From NCBI GenBank assembly GCA_964421085.1, contig CAYQVO010000058.1, positions 1 to 11,761 on the forward strand: 11,761 nucleotides of DNA, given 5' to 3'. Each line of letters starts with the position of its first letter. The first letter of the stretch is position 1. Made by a program: the position numbers and the translations under genes. Below the pieces are notes generated by a model that had not been told where the DNA came from, did not search any database, and saw only the letters and a list, made by a program, of their open reading frames with translations. Source of the DNA: CAYQVO01 sp964421085. Its GTDB lineage: Bacteria; Bdellovibrionota_C; UBA2361; CAYQVO01. Of the stretch, positions 1 through 6,863 are shown in pieces.

Positions 1-2
1 TG

Positions 3-191
3 AAGGGAATAATGACATTCCGTGGCTGCTTGCGCCCTTTGGTACAGGGAAATTCTCCGTATGCTGAGGGAAAGCGCATATACTTTGATGGGAATCACCT
101 GAGTCACAGCGGGTCGCAGCTGCTCGGGGAGCGATTTCTCTCGATGGATATTGAACTCAGAAGGCGGCTTTCGAAGCTAATCTCCGAATAG
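3..191 (+). CDS. C-terminal end of a membrane O-acyltransferase with SGNH-type domain (partial)
   Basis: The frame is open from the window edge to a TAG at 189-191 and gives about 62 residues; the start lies upstream of the window. The piece contains YFDGNHLSHSGSQLL (81-125), the DxxH-type block V of SGNH hydrolase domains. Its Asp (87-89) and His (96-98) would be catalytic triad members. This arrangement is known from the C-terminal extracytoplasmic domain of OafA/OatA-type acyltransferases (acyltransferase family 3 fused to SGNH), which O-acetylate surface sugars. Only the tail is visible, so the membrane acyltransferase part is inferred from family architecture and from the polysaccharide context. 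A stand-alone SGNH esterase is an alternative. The next gene starts 81 bases downstream on the same strand. Confidence 0.7.
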   Translation, partial: KGIMTFRGCLRPLVQGNSPYAEGKRIYFDGNHLSHSGSQLLGERFLSMDIELRRRLSKLISE

Positions 192-272
192 AAGTTTGAT
201 TCAGATTTGTCCGGACATTGAATAACATCTGCCGGAATGGCATTATATAAATGAGAAAGTTCTGGTGTATCG

Positions 273-1403
273 ATGTTAATACCTCATTTTCCGGCCATAG
301 CTGTTGACACGGAGTCATTAGACTCACCCGGTTCTGTTCTGCCTGCTCGGGCGCTTGAAAACATGCTCTCTGAGATGAGAAGTTTTCTCCCAATCCCACA
401 GGGGGAAAATGCCCGAGAGAGGTATTCTCATCTGGCATTATCCGTTAACTGCTTTTTATCGACTCTGTATCCGCCAATTGCATTCAGGTTGCTGCCTGGT
501 CCGGGGACTTCGTTGATGAAGGGTGACTGCCTGATGCTTGAGGCTCTTGATCACATATCAAAGGAGCATTATCCGGAGGCTGTCATAAGGCTTAGAGAGT
601 CGCTGGATTGTTATGTCCGGTATTTTGTGAAGCTCAGTATCGATGAGATTGAAAGGAGCAGATCTGTCGAGACAAATATGTCATCGATTGATGGCTTGCT
701 TGACGAGCTCGTCAAAATAGTGGAGATGGGTACCGGCTCATGCTCCGATGCTTTCCTGATTAAGAGGCAGCCCATATCTTCGGGACATTGGGTTCCCGGA
801 GATTCCGGGGTTTTCGCATGGGCGGATGAAAAGCAGGAATCTGTCGCTGAAGTTATAGATCTGTATACGCAATCCGAAGTGACGACAACTTCGTGCTTTA
901 CAGCAAATGCCAGCATGTTTTATCCGTCCTCATTGGCAAGCTTGAGTCTCGTATGCCGCTGCATTGACCGAAATAGATTGGGGAGGGTAGTCGATCTTGG
1001 TTGCGGGAACGGACTTGCGGCCGGCGTATTCTCGGTTTTTGCAGAGGATGTCACCGGATACGAGATTGATCCTTTTCTTTGCGGCGAGTGTTTCGGAGTG
1101 GTGCAGAGACTTCCCGAAAATCTCAGGAGAAAGGTTACAATTTATAATGAAAATTTTTTCAATCCTCAGTGGTCCGACGCGGATCTTTTTTATATTTATT
1201 GGCCGTTTGACCGTGACCGGACTCCGGAGATGTGCCGCCTTTTTAATGAAAAACTCGCCAGGGAAATGGACCCGGGGTCATTATTTTTCGTCAGCTCGGA
1301 ACTGGAACTGGACTTCCAGAATCTTCAGCCCGTCGGGATTGAAACTTTATCCGGTATTCCATCTCCTGGTTCCCCGGCTCCCATAAAGGCCTTCACGAAA
1401 TAG
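273..1403 (+). CDS. class I SAM-dependent methyltransferase with long N-terminal domain
   Basis: The 376-residue product has a clear class I SAM-binding motif I, VVDLGCGNG, at residues 239-247. Motif II follows as VTGYEIDPF, where Glu264 would contact the ribose hydroxyls of SAM. A later stretch, DADLFYIYWPF, sits where motif IV is expected, and DPGSLFFVSSE resembles motif VI. The methyltransferase core therefore occupies roughly residues 205-376. The first 200 residues contain a helical section (about 90-160) and match no family I recognise. The acceptor cannot be told; the neighbours suggest a sugar or glycan lipid. ATG 273 was chosen because TGA at 252-254 closes the frame upstream. Only a weak GAGAAAG (253-259) precedes it, so a later start at codon 31 is possible. 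No membrane segments are seen. Confidence 0.75.
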   Translation: MLIPHFPAIAVDTESLDSPGSVLPARALENMLSEMRSFLPIPQGENARERYSHLALSVNCFLSTLYPPIAFRLLPGPGTSLMKGDCLMLEALDHISKEHYPEAVIRLRESLDCYVRYFVKLSIDEIERSRSVETNMSSIDGLLDELVKIVEMGTGSCSDAFLIKRQPISSGHWVPGDSGVFAWADEKQESVAEVIDLYTQSEVTTTSCFTANASMFYPSSLASLSLVCRCIDRNRLGRVVDLGCGNGLAAGVFSVFAEDVTGYEIDPFLCGECFGVVQRLPENLRRKVTIYNENFFNPQWSDADLFYIYWPFDRDRTPEMCRLFNEKLAREMDPGSLFFVSSELELDFQNLQPVGIETLSGIPSPGSPAPIKAFTK

Positions 1404-1888
1404 AGCGATTCCAGCTTTTTTCTCCCGTGTGTTATCTTGAGCGGTCCTCAAAAAGAATGGCCGTAAAAACAGCGGAACAGGGTAGTCAATATTATAGTCC
1501 GAGCGTCAGCGGGTAGATATGTGGAGCTGGCGTGTTGAGGTTTTAAATGGGTTGAAGAAGTGAAGGCGTGGATTGCGGTGTTTTGTTGGGGAGCCGGCAG
1601 TTGGCGGCATTTTCTGGCTGCCGATGCGGGGATCTTTTTCGGCACGGGGGGTGTTAACAAGACTTAAGCAGCAGGAGGAATTCTTGTCATGGCAGGCGGG
1701 GCTCGTTGGGAAAAGAGACAGGGGTTTTTTTGCAGATTCGCTTCATGGCAGTTGCCCGGGAGATAGATGGCTTTGAGGAATTGCAGAGGTGCGAATTCCC
1801 GCGTGGAAACAGCGGCACCGTACTTGCAGCTTGAGTAGAGGACTTTTGGTTCACCGTCTGCCCCGAAATTAGTTGTGAGAAAGACATA
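1404..1888 (+). other. gene-poor stretch of 485 bases, probably decayed coding sequence
   Basis: No frame here gives a recognisable protein. The longest + strand frame (1573-1776, 67 codons) has no family features. The frame used by the GT32-like gene downstream is open from about 1658 to 1831, is closed by TGA at 1832-1834, and then runs open into that gene. A strong AGGAGGA at 1673-1679 precedes a 25-codon reading frame at 1689. No terminator, tRNA or clear promoter was found. The simplest reading is a remnant of one or more former genes, including the missing front of the GT32-like gene, but I could not identify any domain in it. Confidence 0.5.
1689..1766 (+). CDS. possible 25-residue peptide with a strong ribosome binding site
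   Basis: ATG 1689 lies 9 bases after AGGAGGA (1673-1679), the best Shine-Dalgarno match I noticed in the window. The frame ends at TAG 1764-1766. The peptide is rich in Arg and aromatic residues (two Trp, three Phe, one Cys) and matches no family I know. It lies in a stretch that otherwise looks degenerate, so it may be the start of a broken gene or chance. I list it because a PqqD-like peptide-binding protein is encoded 750 bases downstream on the same strand. Confidence 0.2.
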   Translation: MAGGARWEKRQGFFCRFASWQLPGR

Positions 1889-2494
1889 ATGTCCTATGAA
1901 CTTCTCTACAGATACAGCGGCTTCTTCGTTGACGCTGATGCCGAGTGCCTTCTTCCTCTGGATGATGCTCTGTTCATGTTTGAAAACATGACGTGCTGTG
2001 AAAGCGAGAAGGCAAGGCCAGGATTACTCGCATGCACTTTTCTCGGGGTAACTGCGGGAAGCATGCTCATGGAAGCGATGATTCAGGAAGTCTCTGGAGT
2101 AAAATCATATGACGAAGAGGCATGGAAGATTGTGGGCTCAGCGCTTCTTACCCGCGTTGAGCGCGAAGGGGATTACGAGATAAAAATATATCCATCATGG
2201 TGCTTTCTTCCGGAGCATTACTCGGGCTTGAGAACGGAGGGAAAGGGCCCGGTTTATTCCAGGCATTTCTGGATGACAACAGGAGGGCTTCGCCAGGATG
2301 GACTTGCATTCGTTTTGCGTGAGTGTCCGTATAGGTTCAAGGAGTCGTTCAGAGACGAAAAAGTCCTGCTTGCTTTCAACGGAAAGGAATGGATCGTTAC
2401 GGAGGAAAACCTCAATAACGAGAGTGTCGAACTGATGCTGTCGGACCCGCGCCGGGCGGATATGCTGGAGTTGAAGCCGAAAGGCTCTTCCTGA
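1889..2494 (+). pseudogene. GT32-like glycosyltransferase, N-terminally truncated
   Basis: The 201 residues resemble the central and C-terminal part of GT32 (OCH1/capsular polysaccharide) glycosyltransferases. YELLYRYSGFFVDADAEC contains the family's DxD metal and nucleotide-sugar site (Asp15, Asp17), followed by LPLDD. Next come AWK..GSALLTR (about 78-89), a P..FLPEH segment (102-110), and VYSRHFW (122-128) in place of the usual His-His-Trp. GT32 enzymes normally have about 70-80 residues before the DxD region, ending in an S-D-x-x-R-Y-E block. Here that block seems to continue upstream of the only start (K-D-I-M-S-Y-E), up to a TGA at 1832-1834, and the first half is not found. The conserved Arg and one Gly of the usual GG are both Ser. 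A weak GAGAAAG (1877-1883) precedes ATG 1889. I read this as a 5'-truncated gene; a short divergent functional enzyme is less likely. Confidence 0.65.
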
Positions 2495-2519
2495 TTTCGC
2501 GGTTTTTGCTGTAATATGG

Positions 2520-2804
2520 GTGAACATGAATCCGGATACTTCATATGTGGTTGTGAGTGATGCTGTGGGCTCGCAGTTTGTGGAGTCCAAAGCTGCACTT
2601 TTGAACGGAAGCTCCGGCTGCTATTACTCGCAAAATGAGGTCGGCACTGAAATATGGAAACTCCTCGTTGCGGATGAAAGCATGGAAGAAGTGATCAGAA
2701 GAATCCGGGAGAAGTATTCACTGTCCGAGGAACAGGCCAAAGAGGACGTTCTCGAACTGATTGCGAATCTTGAGGCGGAAAAACTGATTACCGCCAGAAA
2801 GTGA
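2520..2804 (+). CDS. PqqD-like small protein (RiPP recognition element fold)
   Basis: This product of 92-94 residues has the PqqD layout. N-terminal strands are followed by a G-C-Y-Y-S-Q-N-E strand and turn (the usual Y-x-L-N), then VGTEIWKLL (41-49). A helix with EEVIRRIREKYSL follows, and a last helix ends in LEAEKLI. In PQQ, lasso-peptide and related pathways this winged-helix fold binds the leader of a precursor peptide. Stand-alone copies also occur outside known RiPP clusters, where their role is unclear. Start: GTG 2520 or ATG 2526; neither has a good ribosome site, though GGGTGA directly precedes the ATG. It lies 25 bases after the GT32-like gene and 4 bases before the GT2 gene, so it is probably co-transcribed with glycosyltransferases. 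No radical SAM, transglutaminase-like or ATP-grasp partner is present in the window. Confidence 0.75.
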   Translation: MNMNPDTSYVVVSDAVGSQFVESKAALLNGSSGCYYSQNEVGTEIWKLLVADESMEEVIRRIREKYSLSEEQAKEDVLELIANLEAEKLITARK

Positions 2805-2808
2805 CACT

Positions 2809-3702
2809 ATGAGCGGAAGGATAGGAGTCGGCGCTATTACATGCAACAGACCCATTTTCTTTTTTGAGTGTCTCAAATCAATCCCCGAGAATTATGATTC
2901 CCTGGTCGTTGTGAACGATGGGGAAAGAAGCGTACGAAAATTTGCCTCCAAACCAGGGATGATTCTGATCGAACACGAGAAAAACGTCGGCGTCGGCATC
3001 TCGAAAAATGATGCGTTGAAGATCCTGCTGGAGGAGAATTGCGAACATCTATTTCTGATCGAAGAAGACCTGAAAATTCTGAATGATGCGGTTTTTTCGG
3101 CTTATATCAACGCATATCAGGCTTCGGGGATACATCACTTCTCGTACGGACTCGGTACGCCGTTCAACCGCGCCCAGGATTTTACCCCCAGATATGAAGA
3201 CGGATATTCTGTTATAGATCAGGACGGAGAACCGGATCCGAGAATCATCGCTTCGTATGGCGATGAAGCACAGATCTCTTTCTATCGCTACCCGGCCGGC
3301 ATGTTCATGTATTTCAGCCGTGCAGCAGTGGAGTGCGCCGGCATGTTCGATGAAATTTTTTACAATGCCGGAGAACATATCGATCTCTCGTTTCGGATAA
3401 CAAAGGCAGGTTTTCATCCGCCCTTCGGCTATTTTGCTGACATGCGGGAAAGCTATCGGTATTTCGAGTATCTGGCTGGATACCAGGAAAACCGCAGCGT
3501 TGCCCCCGATGCTGAAACGTGGCTCAAAGTGGCCGCTGTCGCGGAGTCATGCTTCGAAAGGAAGCACGGATGCTCGATTTACATGAATTCGGAGACGGAT
3601 CGGCAGGAATTCGTCTGGATTCTCAAGGAACTGCAGCAGAAATATGGCACGGCGGGACTGGAACTCCGAATCGTGGGACAGGGCGCGGGACATCGGGAAT
3701 GA
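2809..3702 (+). CDS. GT-A family 2-type glycosyltransferase
   Basis: The 297-residue soluble protein starts like a GT-A glycosyltransferase: GVGAITCNRP (6-15), then VVVNDGE (33-39), where Asp37 would contact the nucleotide. NVGVGISKNDAL (59-70) follows, and LIEEDLKI (83-90) stands where the metal-binding DxD is expected, here Glu-Glu-Asp. After that come a possible acceptor-site region and GEHIDLSFR (about 196-204), in the position of the catalytic ED/EH motif of GT2 enzymes. It should act in the cytoplasm on a nucleotide sugar; donor and acceptor cannot be told. The ATG lies 4 bases after the PqqD-like gene, and the stop codon overlaps the next start (ATGA at 3699-3702), so translation of the next gene is probably coupled to this one. 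Confidence 0.8.
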   Translation: MSGRIGVGAITCNRPIFFFECLKSIPENYDSLVVVNDGERSVRKFASKPGMILIEHEKNVGVGISKNDALKILLEENCEHLFLIEEDLKILNDAVFSAYINAYQASGIHHFSYGLGTPFNRAQDFTPRYEDGYSVIDQDGEPDPRIIASYGDEAQISFYRYPAGMFMYFSRAAVECAGMFDEIFYNAGEHIDLSFRITKAGFHPPFGYFADMRESYRYFEYLAGYQENRSVAPDAETWLKVAAVAESCFERKHGCSIYMNSETDRQEFVWILKELQQKYGTAGLELRIVGQGAGHRE

Positions 3703-5411
3703 TATCTTTTGAAAAATTTGCAGAGACTCGAAAGATCGAGCTCATATATCTCATCGCAGGGGCCCTTATCCTGTATTTTTTGCTTAATCTCATTGGAGCC
3801 TGGATTGACGGCCCGACAATAGACGAGCCGATGTACATCGCAACCGGCAACGCATATCTGCGATATGGAGCCTTCCATCTGAATACCTTCCATCCATGGC
3901 TGGTAAAACTTTTCGCGGGAGCGGCTACTCTGATTGTGGGCGCTAAAGATGATGGCGCCGGCATTGCTGTTCTTTACGCCTTTAAATATGTCGGATTCTT
4001 TTTCCATGGAAACCCGGGAAGGCTTCATGAGCTGACATTTGCCGCGAGAGTGTCCGTAATTCTCCTCAATACTGGTCTTGCCTCTGCCCTCCTTTATCTG
4101 ACAGCGAAATGGATGGGGAATACTGCAGCTTTTTTTCTCTGCATTCTTCTTCTTTTTGATCCAACTTTCCTCGCGCACTCGCGGTACGTGACACTCGATG
4201 TTTCGTGCGCCCTTCTCTGCAGTATAGCGGGAATTTATATCGCAGGTTCTCTAAACAGGCCTTTCAGTCGCTTCTGGTATGCTGCTCTCCTGCTTTTTGT
4301 GTCACTGCAGACGAAGTTTGTGGCATGGCTGATTGTACCTGCCGTGTGGGTCGCGTGTCTGTTTCACGTTAAATTCAAACCTGTGCCTGCAGTCAAGGGA
4401 ACTCTCCGTCTGGCTCTTATGACACTTGTAGCAGCGCTCCTTACCGGATCGATTTATCAGGCAGGTGTTCGGACACTGGATGCCGGTCGGGTCGAACGCT
4501 TTGCAAGCAGGCTTCTGCTTGAAGGGCCGAAGGAACTTTGGGAGGTAACGGAAGCGTTGAAGTACCATCAATTTTTGAAGGGCCCGAGGCTCTACCTGGC
4601 GGGCGTGTTCAGCACTCTCAACCTTACACAGAGAGAGAAGCCCGGTATTGTCAGGATTGGCGGAAGAATTACAGCGAAACCGGCATCTGTTTATTATCCA
4701 CTCGTCTTTATTTTCAAGGAAACGCTTCCTTCTCTGATGCTGCTCTCACTGTCACTCCTATGGTGGATAAGGACGGTGTGCACTCTGAAGGCGCCTGACG
4801 GCCGGCGGCGGCCGATTATTCTATTCGCCGCCGTTTTTGTCGCGATGTTCTGGGCTGTGGCGATGAATTCCAGACTGAATATCGGAATTCGACACCTGCT
4901 TCCAACATTCCCTTTGATTTTTCTTTTGGCATCCATGAGTCTTCAACAGATACTGCGTTCAACACGGATGTGTATGCTGAAGGCTTCAATATTTGTTCTT
5001 CTGACTCTGCATGTCGGATCGACCCTCCTATCCTTTCCGGATCTTCTGCCTTATTTTAACGAACTCACACTGTTTCAGGGAGGAAAGCCGGTGGCTTTCG
5101 ACTCAAACTTTGAATGGGGGCAGGATACTTGGAGGCTTTATAAGACGGCAAAGAAGCTTGGGATCAGCGATGTGTATTATTCGTGCCTGTCCGGTATTAA
5201 TCCGGGATTGTTCGATCCGTCAGTGCGTTTTCATTACACCAACCTTGCAGATGCCGGCAGGATCCCCGCAGGAAGTTACGCTGCCTTCACGAAATCGAAT
5301 ATTGAGATGAGCTACCCCGCTATGAGTTCATGGCTCGATAATCAGGAAAAGGTCGCTGATATTGGAAAGACTATGGTCCTGTACAGGGTGCTGCAGCAGA
5401 GTCCGGGCTGA
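3699..5411 (+). CDS. GT39/PMT-like polyprenyl-phosphate-dependent membrane glycosyltransferase
   Basis: This 570-residue polytopic protein has a first membrane helix at about 13-34, followed by the acidic loop motif GPTIDEPMYIATG (Asp42, Glu43) typical of GT-C enzymes related to protein O-mannosyltransferases. Other family marks are FHPWLVKL (64-71), HSRYVTLD (160-167), FIFKETLPS (337-345), NIGIRHLLPTFP (394-405) and FDSNFEWGQD (467-476). The last is usually D-x-N-x-D-W-G-Q-D, here with Glu in place of one Asp. Such enzymes transfer a sugar from a lipid-phosphate donor on the outer face of the cytoplasmic membrane. The frame is open back to 3519, but I start at ATG 3699: it overlaps the upstream stop as ATGA, and the residues before it are translated from inside the GT2 gene and resemble nothing. 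Confidence 0.8.
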   Translation: MISFEKFAETRKIELIYLIAGALILYFLLNLIGAWIDGPTIDEPMYIATGNAYLRYGAFHLNTFHPWLVKLFAGAATLIVGAKDDGAGIAVLYAFKYVGFFFHGNPGRLHELTFAARVSVILLNTGLASALLYLTAKWMGNTAAFFLCILLLFDPTFLAHSRYVTLDVSCALLCSIAGIYIAGSLNRPFSRFWYAALLLFVSLQTKFVAWLIVPAVWVACLFHVKFKPVPAVKGTLRLALMTLVAALLTGSIYQAGVRTLDAGRVERFASRLLLEGPKELWEVTEALKYHQFLKGPRLYLAGVFSTLNLTQREKPGIVRIGGRITAKPASVYYPLVFIFKETLPSLMLLSLSLLWWIRTVCTLKAPDGRRRPIILFAAVFVAMFWAVAMNSRLNIGIRHLLPTFPLIFLLASMSLQQILRSTRMCMLKASIFVLLTLHVGSTLLSFPDLLPYFNELTLFQGGKPVAFDSNFEWGQDTWRLYKTAKKLGISDVYYSCLSGINPGLFDPSVRFHYTNLADAGRIPAGSYAAFTKSNIEMSYPAMSSWLDNQEKVADIGKTMVLYRVLQQSPG

Positions 5412-5456
5412 GACCAGCACCGCCGAATTGTCTCGCCCCTGTTCGCCCCTATACCC

Positions 5457-5468
5457 TGTAACGCCTCA
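5457..5468 (+). repeat. putative left terminal inverted repeat of the IS3-like element
   Basis: TGTAACGCCTCA; pairs in inverse orientation with 6763-6774, 9 of 12 positions identical (TGT...GCCTCA). It lies 72 bases before the orfA start. Confidence 0.35.
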
Positions 5469-5539
5469 TCGTGAAATGAAGGATTGAGGAGATTGGATAA
5501 CCTGCATATTCTCTAGGTATGTTCAGCTTGGAGGATGGT

Positions 5540-5735
5540 ATGGCAAAGAAGAGACGACGGCGATACAGCGGGGGTGGAGAAGGTGGCGATTTTGACGCGG
5601 CACCTGATTGATCACGAGGAAGTGTCAGGAATCTGCGATGAACTGAAGCTTCACCCCACGGTGTTCTATGAATGGCAGCGCTTGCGGAACTCATTGAAGA
5701 GCACATTGCATTAAAAAAATGTTGGGGAGCTTTAA
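5540..5735 (+). pseudogene. IS3-family orfA remnant, frameshifted and internally deleted
   Basis: GGAGG at 5530-5534 precedes ATG 5540, which begins a basic start (M-A-K-K-R-R-R-R-Y-S-G). After 11 codons the homologous frame moves by one base within the G run 5570-5574. It then continues from 5574 as EKVAILTRHLIDHEEVSGI and ELKLHPTVFYEWQR, the helix-turn-helix of IS3 OrfA. At about 5681 the middle of OrfA (normally some 40 residues) is missing, and the sequence jumps, in another frame, to LAELIEEHIALKK, the usual OrfA C-terminus. A second open frame over the end reads G-E-L-stop (5724-5735), the normal OrfA terminus. At least two frame changes and one deletion make this a pseudogene. Confidence 0.8.
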
Positions 5736-6703
5736 ACAAGCGCTGGGTGGAGCCGCACGTGAGAGACAAGGTTGTGGATATGGTGCATTATTGGGAAGAA
5801 CGAGCTGATATGAAGCGGGGATTATTCATACATGTCCCTGGTCTTCGCTGGAACAAGTTTCTTCCCTGGGAGTCGAGATACGGGAAGGAGAGCTTTGATA
5901 ACGGGAAAGTACCGCGTGATTACCGGCTTGAGGATTGGGAGCGGGCGGCGATAGCGAATTACTACCACGAGCACCGGGAGGAGAACTACCGGTGTCTGAC
6001 GTACCGTATGCTCGACGAAGATATTGCCGCTGTTTCCCCAGCAACGGTGTGCCGAGCGTTGAAATCGCCAGGGTTTCTTACTAAATGGAACGAAGTAAAA
6101 CCGTCGCAAAAGGGCAAAGGCTTCACCCAGCCTCTTAAAGCGCATGACCACCGGCATATGTACATATCGTATCTGAATATCTGTGGCACATTTTGTTACA
6201 TGATAGCAGTTCTTGACGGCTTCAGCCGCTGCCTTGTGCACTGGGACATTCGAGAATCGATGACGGAGCATGATGCCGAGGTGGTGCTGCAGCGTGCAAG
6301 GGAACTTTTTCCGAACGTGAGGCCGAGGATTATTACAGACAATGGACCGCAGTTTATCTCGAAGGACTTTAAGGAATTTTTCAGGTTTTCCGGGATGTCG
6401 CATGTACGCACTTCCCCGTATTACCCGCAGTCAAACGGCAAGCTGGAGCGACTTTACCGCACAGTGAAACACGAATGCGTGAGGCTGCGCACGCCTGTGT
6501 CGCTTGAGGATGCAAAGCACTTTGTGTCGGAGTTTGTTGACCACTGCAACACGAGGCGGTTGCACAGTGCTATTGGCTTTATCACTCCGCGTGATAAGCT
6601 CGAAGGAAAAGATGAACAGATATTTGATGCCAGGGATGCTAAACTTGAAGCAGCCAGGGCAAGGAGAAAAGCAGCCGGAGAGGATCTCCCTTTGGCAGCG
6701 TGA
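5672..6703 (+). pseudogene. IS3-family orfB transposase with a missing catalytic Asp
   Basis: A 343-codon frame begins inside the OrfA remnant (residues 1-16 are OrfA tail) and continues as OrfB from about NKRWVEP (22-28). Conserved parts are VPRDYRLEDWE, AVSPATVCRAL, YLNICGTFCY, LDGFSRCLVHWDIRESMTE, ITDNGPQFISKDFKEF (second catalytic Asp223), and SPYYPQSNGKLERL with Glu259, giving the DD(35)E spacing. At the first catalytic position the family has H-W-H-x-D-I-S-Y-L, but here the codons read H-R-H-M-Y-I-S-Y-L: Tyr164 (TAC at 6161-6163) replaces Asp, and Arg161 replaces Trp. Both fit single-base changes. The enzyme should not catalyse strand transfer even though the frame is intact. The C-terminus is the basic KLEAARARRKAA typical of this subgroup. 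Confidence 0.85.
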
Positions 6704-6762
6704 GGATAACAACACCTATGAGGAGAGCAGGCTGTTCAGGTTACAAAGTCTTCGTTTCCAGC

Positions 6763-6774
6763 TGAGGCAGGACA
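6763..6774 (-). repeat. putative right terminal inverted repeat of the IS3-like element
   Basis: TGAGGCAGGACA; its inverse, TGTCCTGCCTCA, matches the left end at 5457-5468 in 9 of 12 positions. It lies about 60 bases after the orfB stop. Confidence 0.35.
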
Positions 6775-6863
6775 CTGGGACACAACGGACCGCAGCTCCA
6801 CTTGCTTGGTGAAGCTATCCATCGCAAAGCTTTTCTCCAGGCAACTCGACCGAAAAGGATTAG

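Larger units (their letters stand above)
5457..6774 (+). mobile_element. degenerate IS3-family insertion sequence
   Basis: The core is certain: a broken orfA with a helix-turn-helix and an orfB of the IS3 integrase type. The ends are tentative. TGTAACGCCTCA at 5457-5468 matches the inverse of TGAGGCAGGACA at 6763-6774 in 9 of 12 positions and gives the TG...CA termini usual for IS3 elements. The length would be about 1.32 kb, normal for the family. No target duplication is visible (CCC before, CTG after), which fits an old insertion or a later rearrangement. It lies between two membrane glycosyltransferase genes without cutting either, though it may separate them transcriptionally. An alternative right end is the GTTACA at 6740-6745. 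Confidence 0.6.

Noticed and set aside
218..249. Possible promoter TTGAAT ... TATATA upstream of the methyltransferase gene
   Set aside because: Spacing of 20 bases (18 to the poorer ATTATA) and a weak -35 box; not convincing.
3519..3698. 60-codon extension at the start of the GT39-like gene
   Set aside because: It lies wholly inside the GT2 gene in another frame, is Gly/Arg-rich and resembles nothing; the ATGA overlap at 3699 and the first membrane helix give a better start.
3579..4178. 199-codon open frame on the minus strand
   Set aside because: Overlaps two well-supported plus-strand genes and has no recognisable motif.
1389..5295. 13-base repeat GCCTTCACGAAAT at 1389-1401 and 5283-5295
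   Set aside because: Lies in two coding regions (both read A-F-T-K), has no extended similarity and is probably chance.
5822..6403. 193-codon open frame on the minus strand
   Set aside because: Antisense shadow of the transposase gene, whose conserved motifs are on the plus strand.
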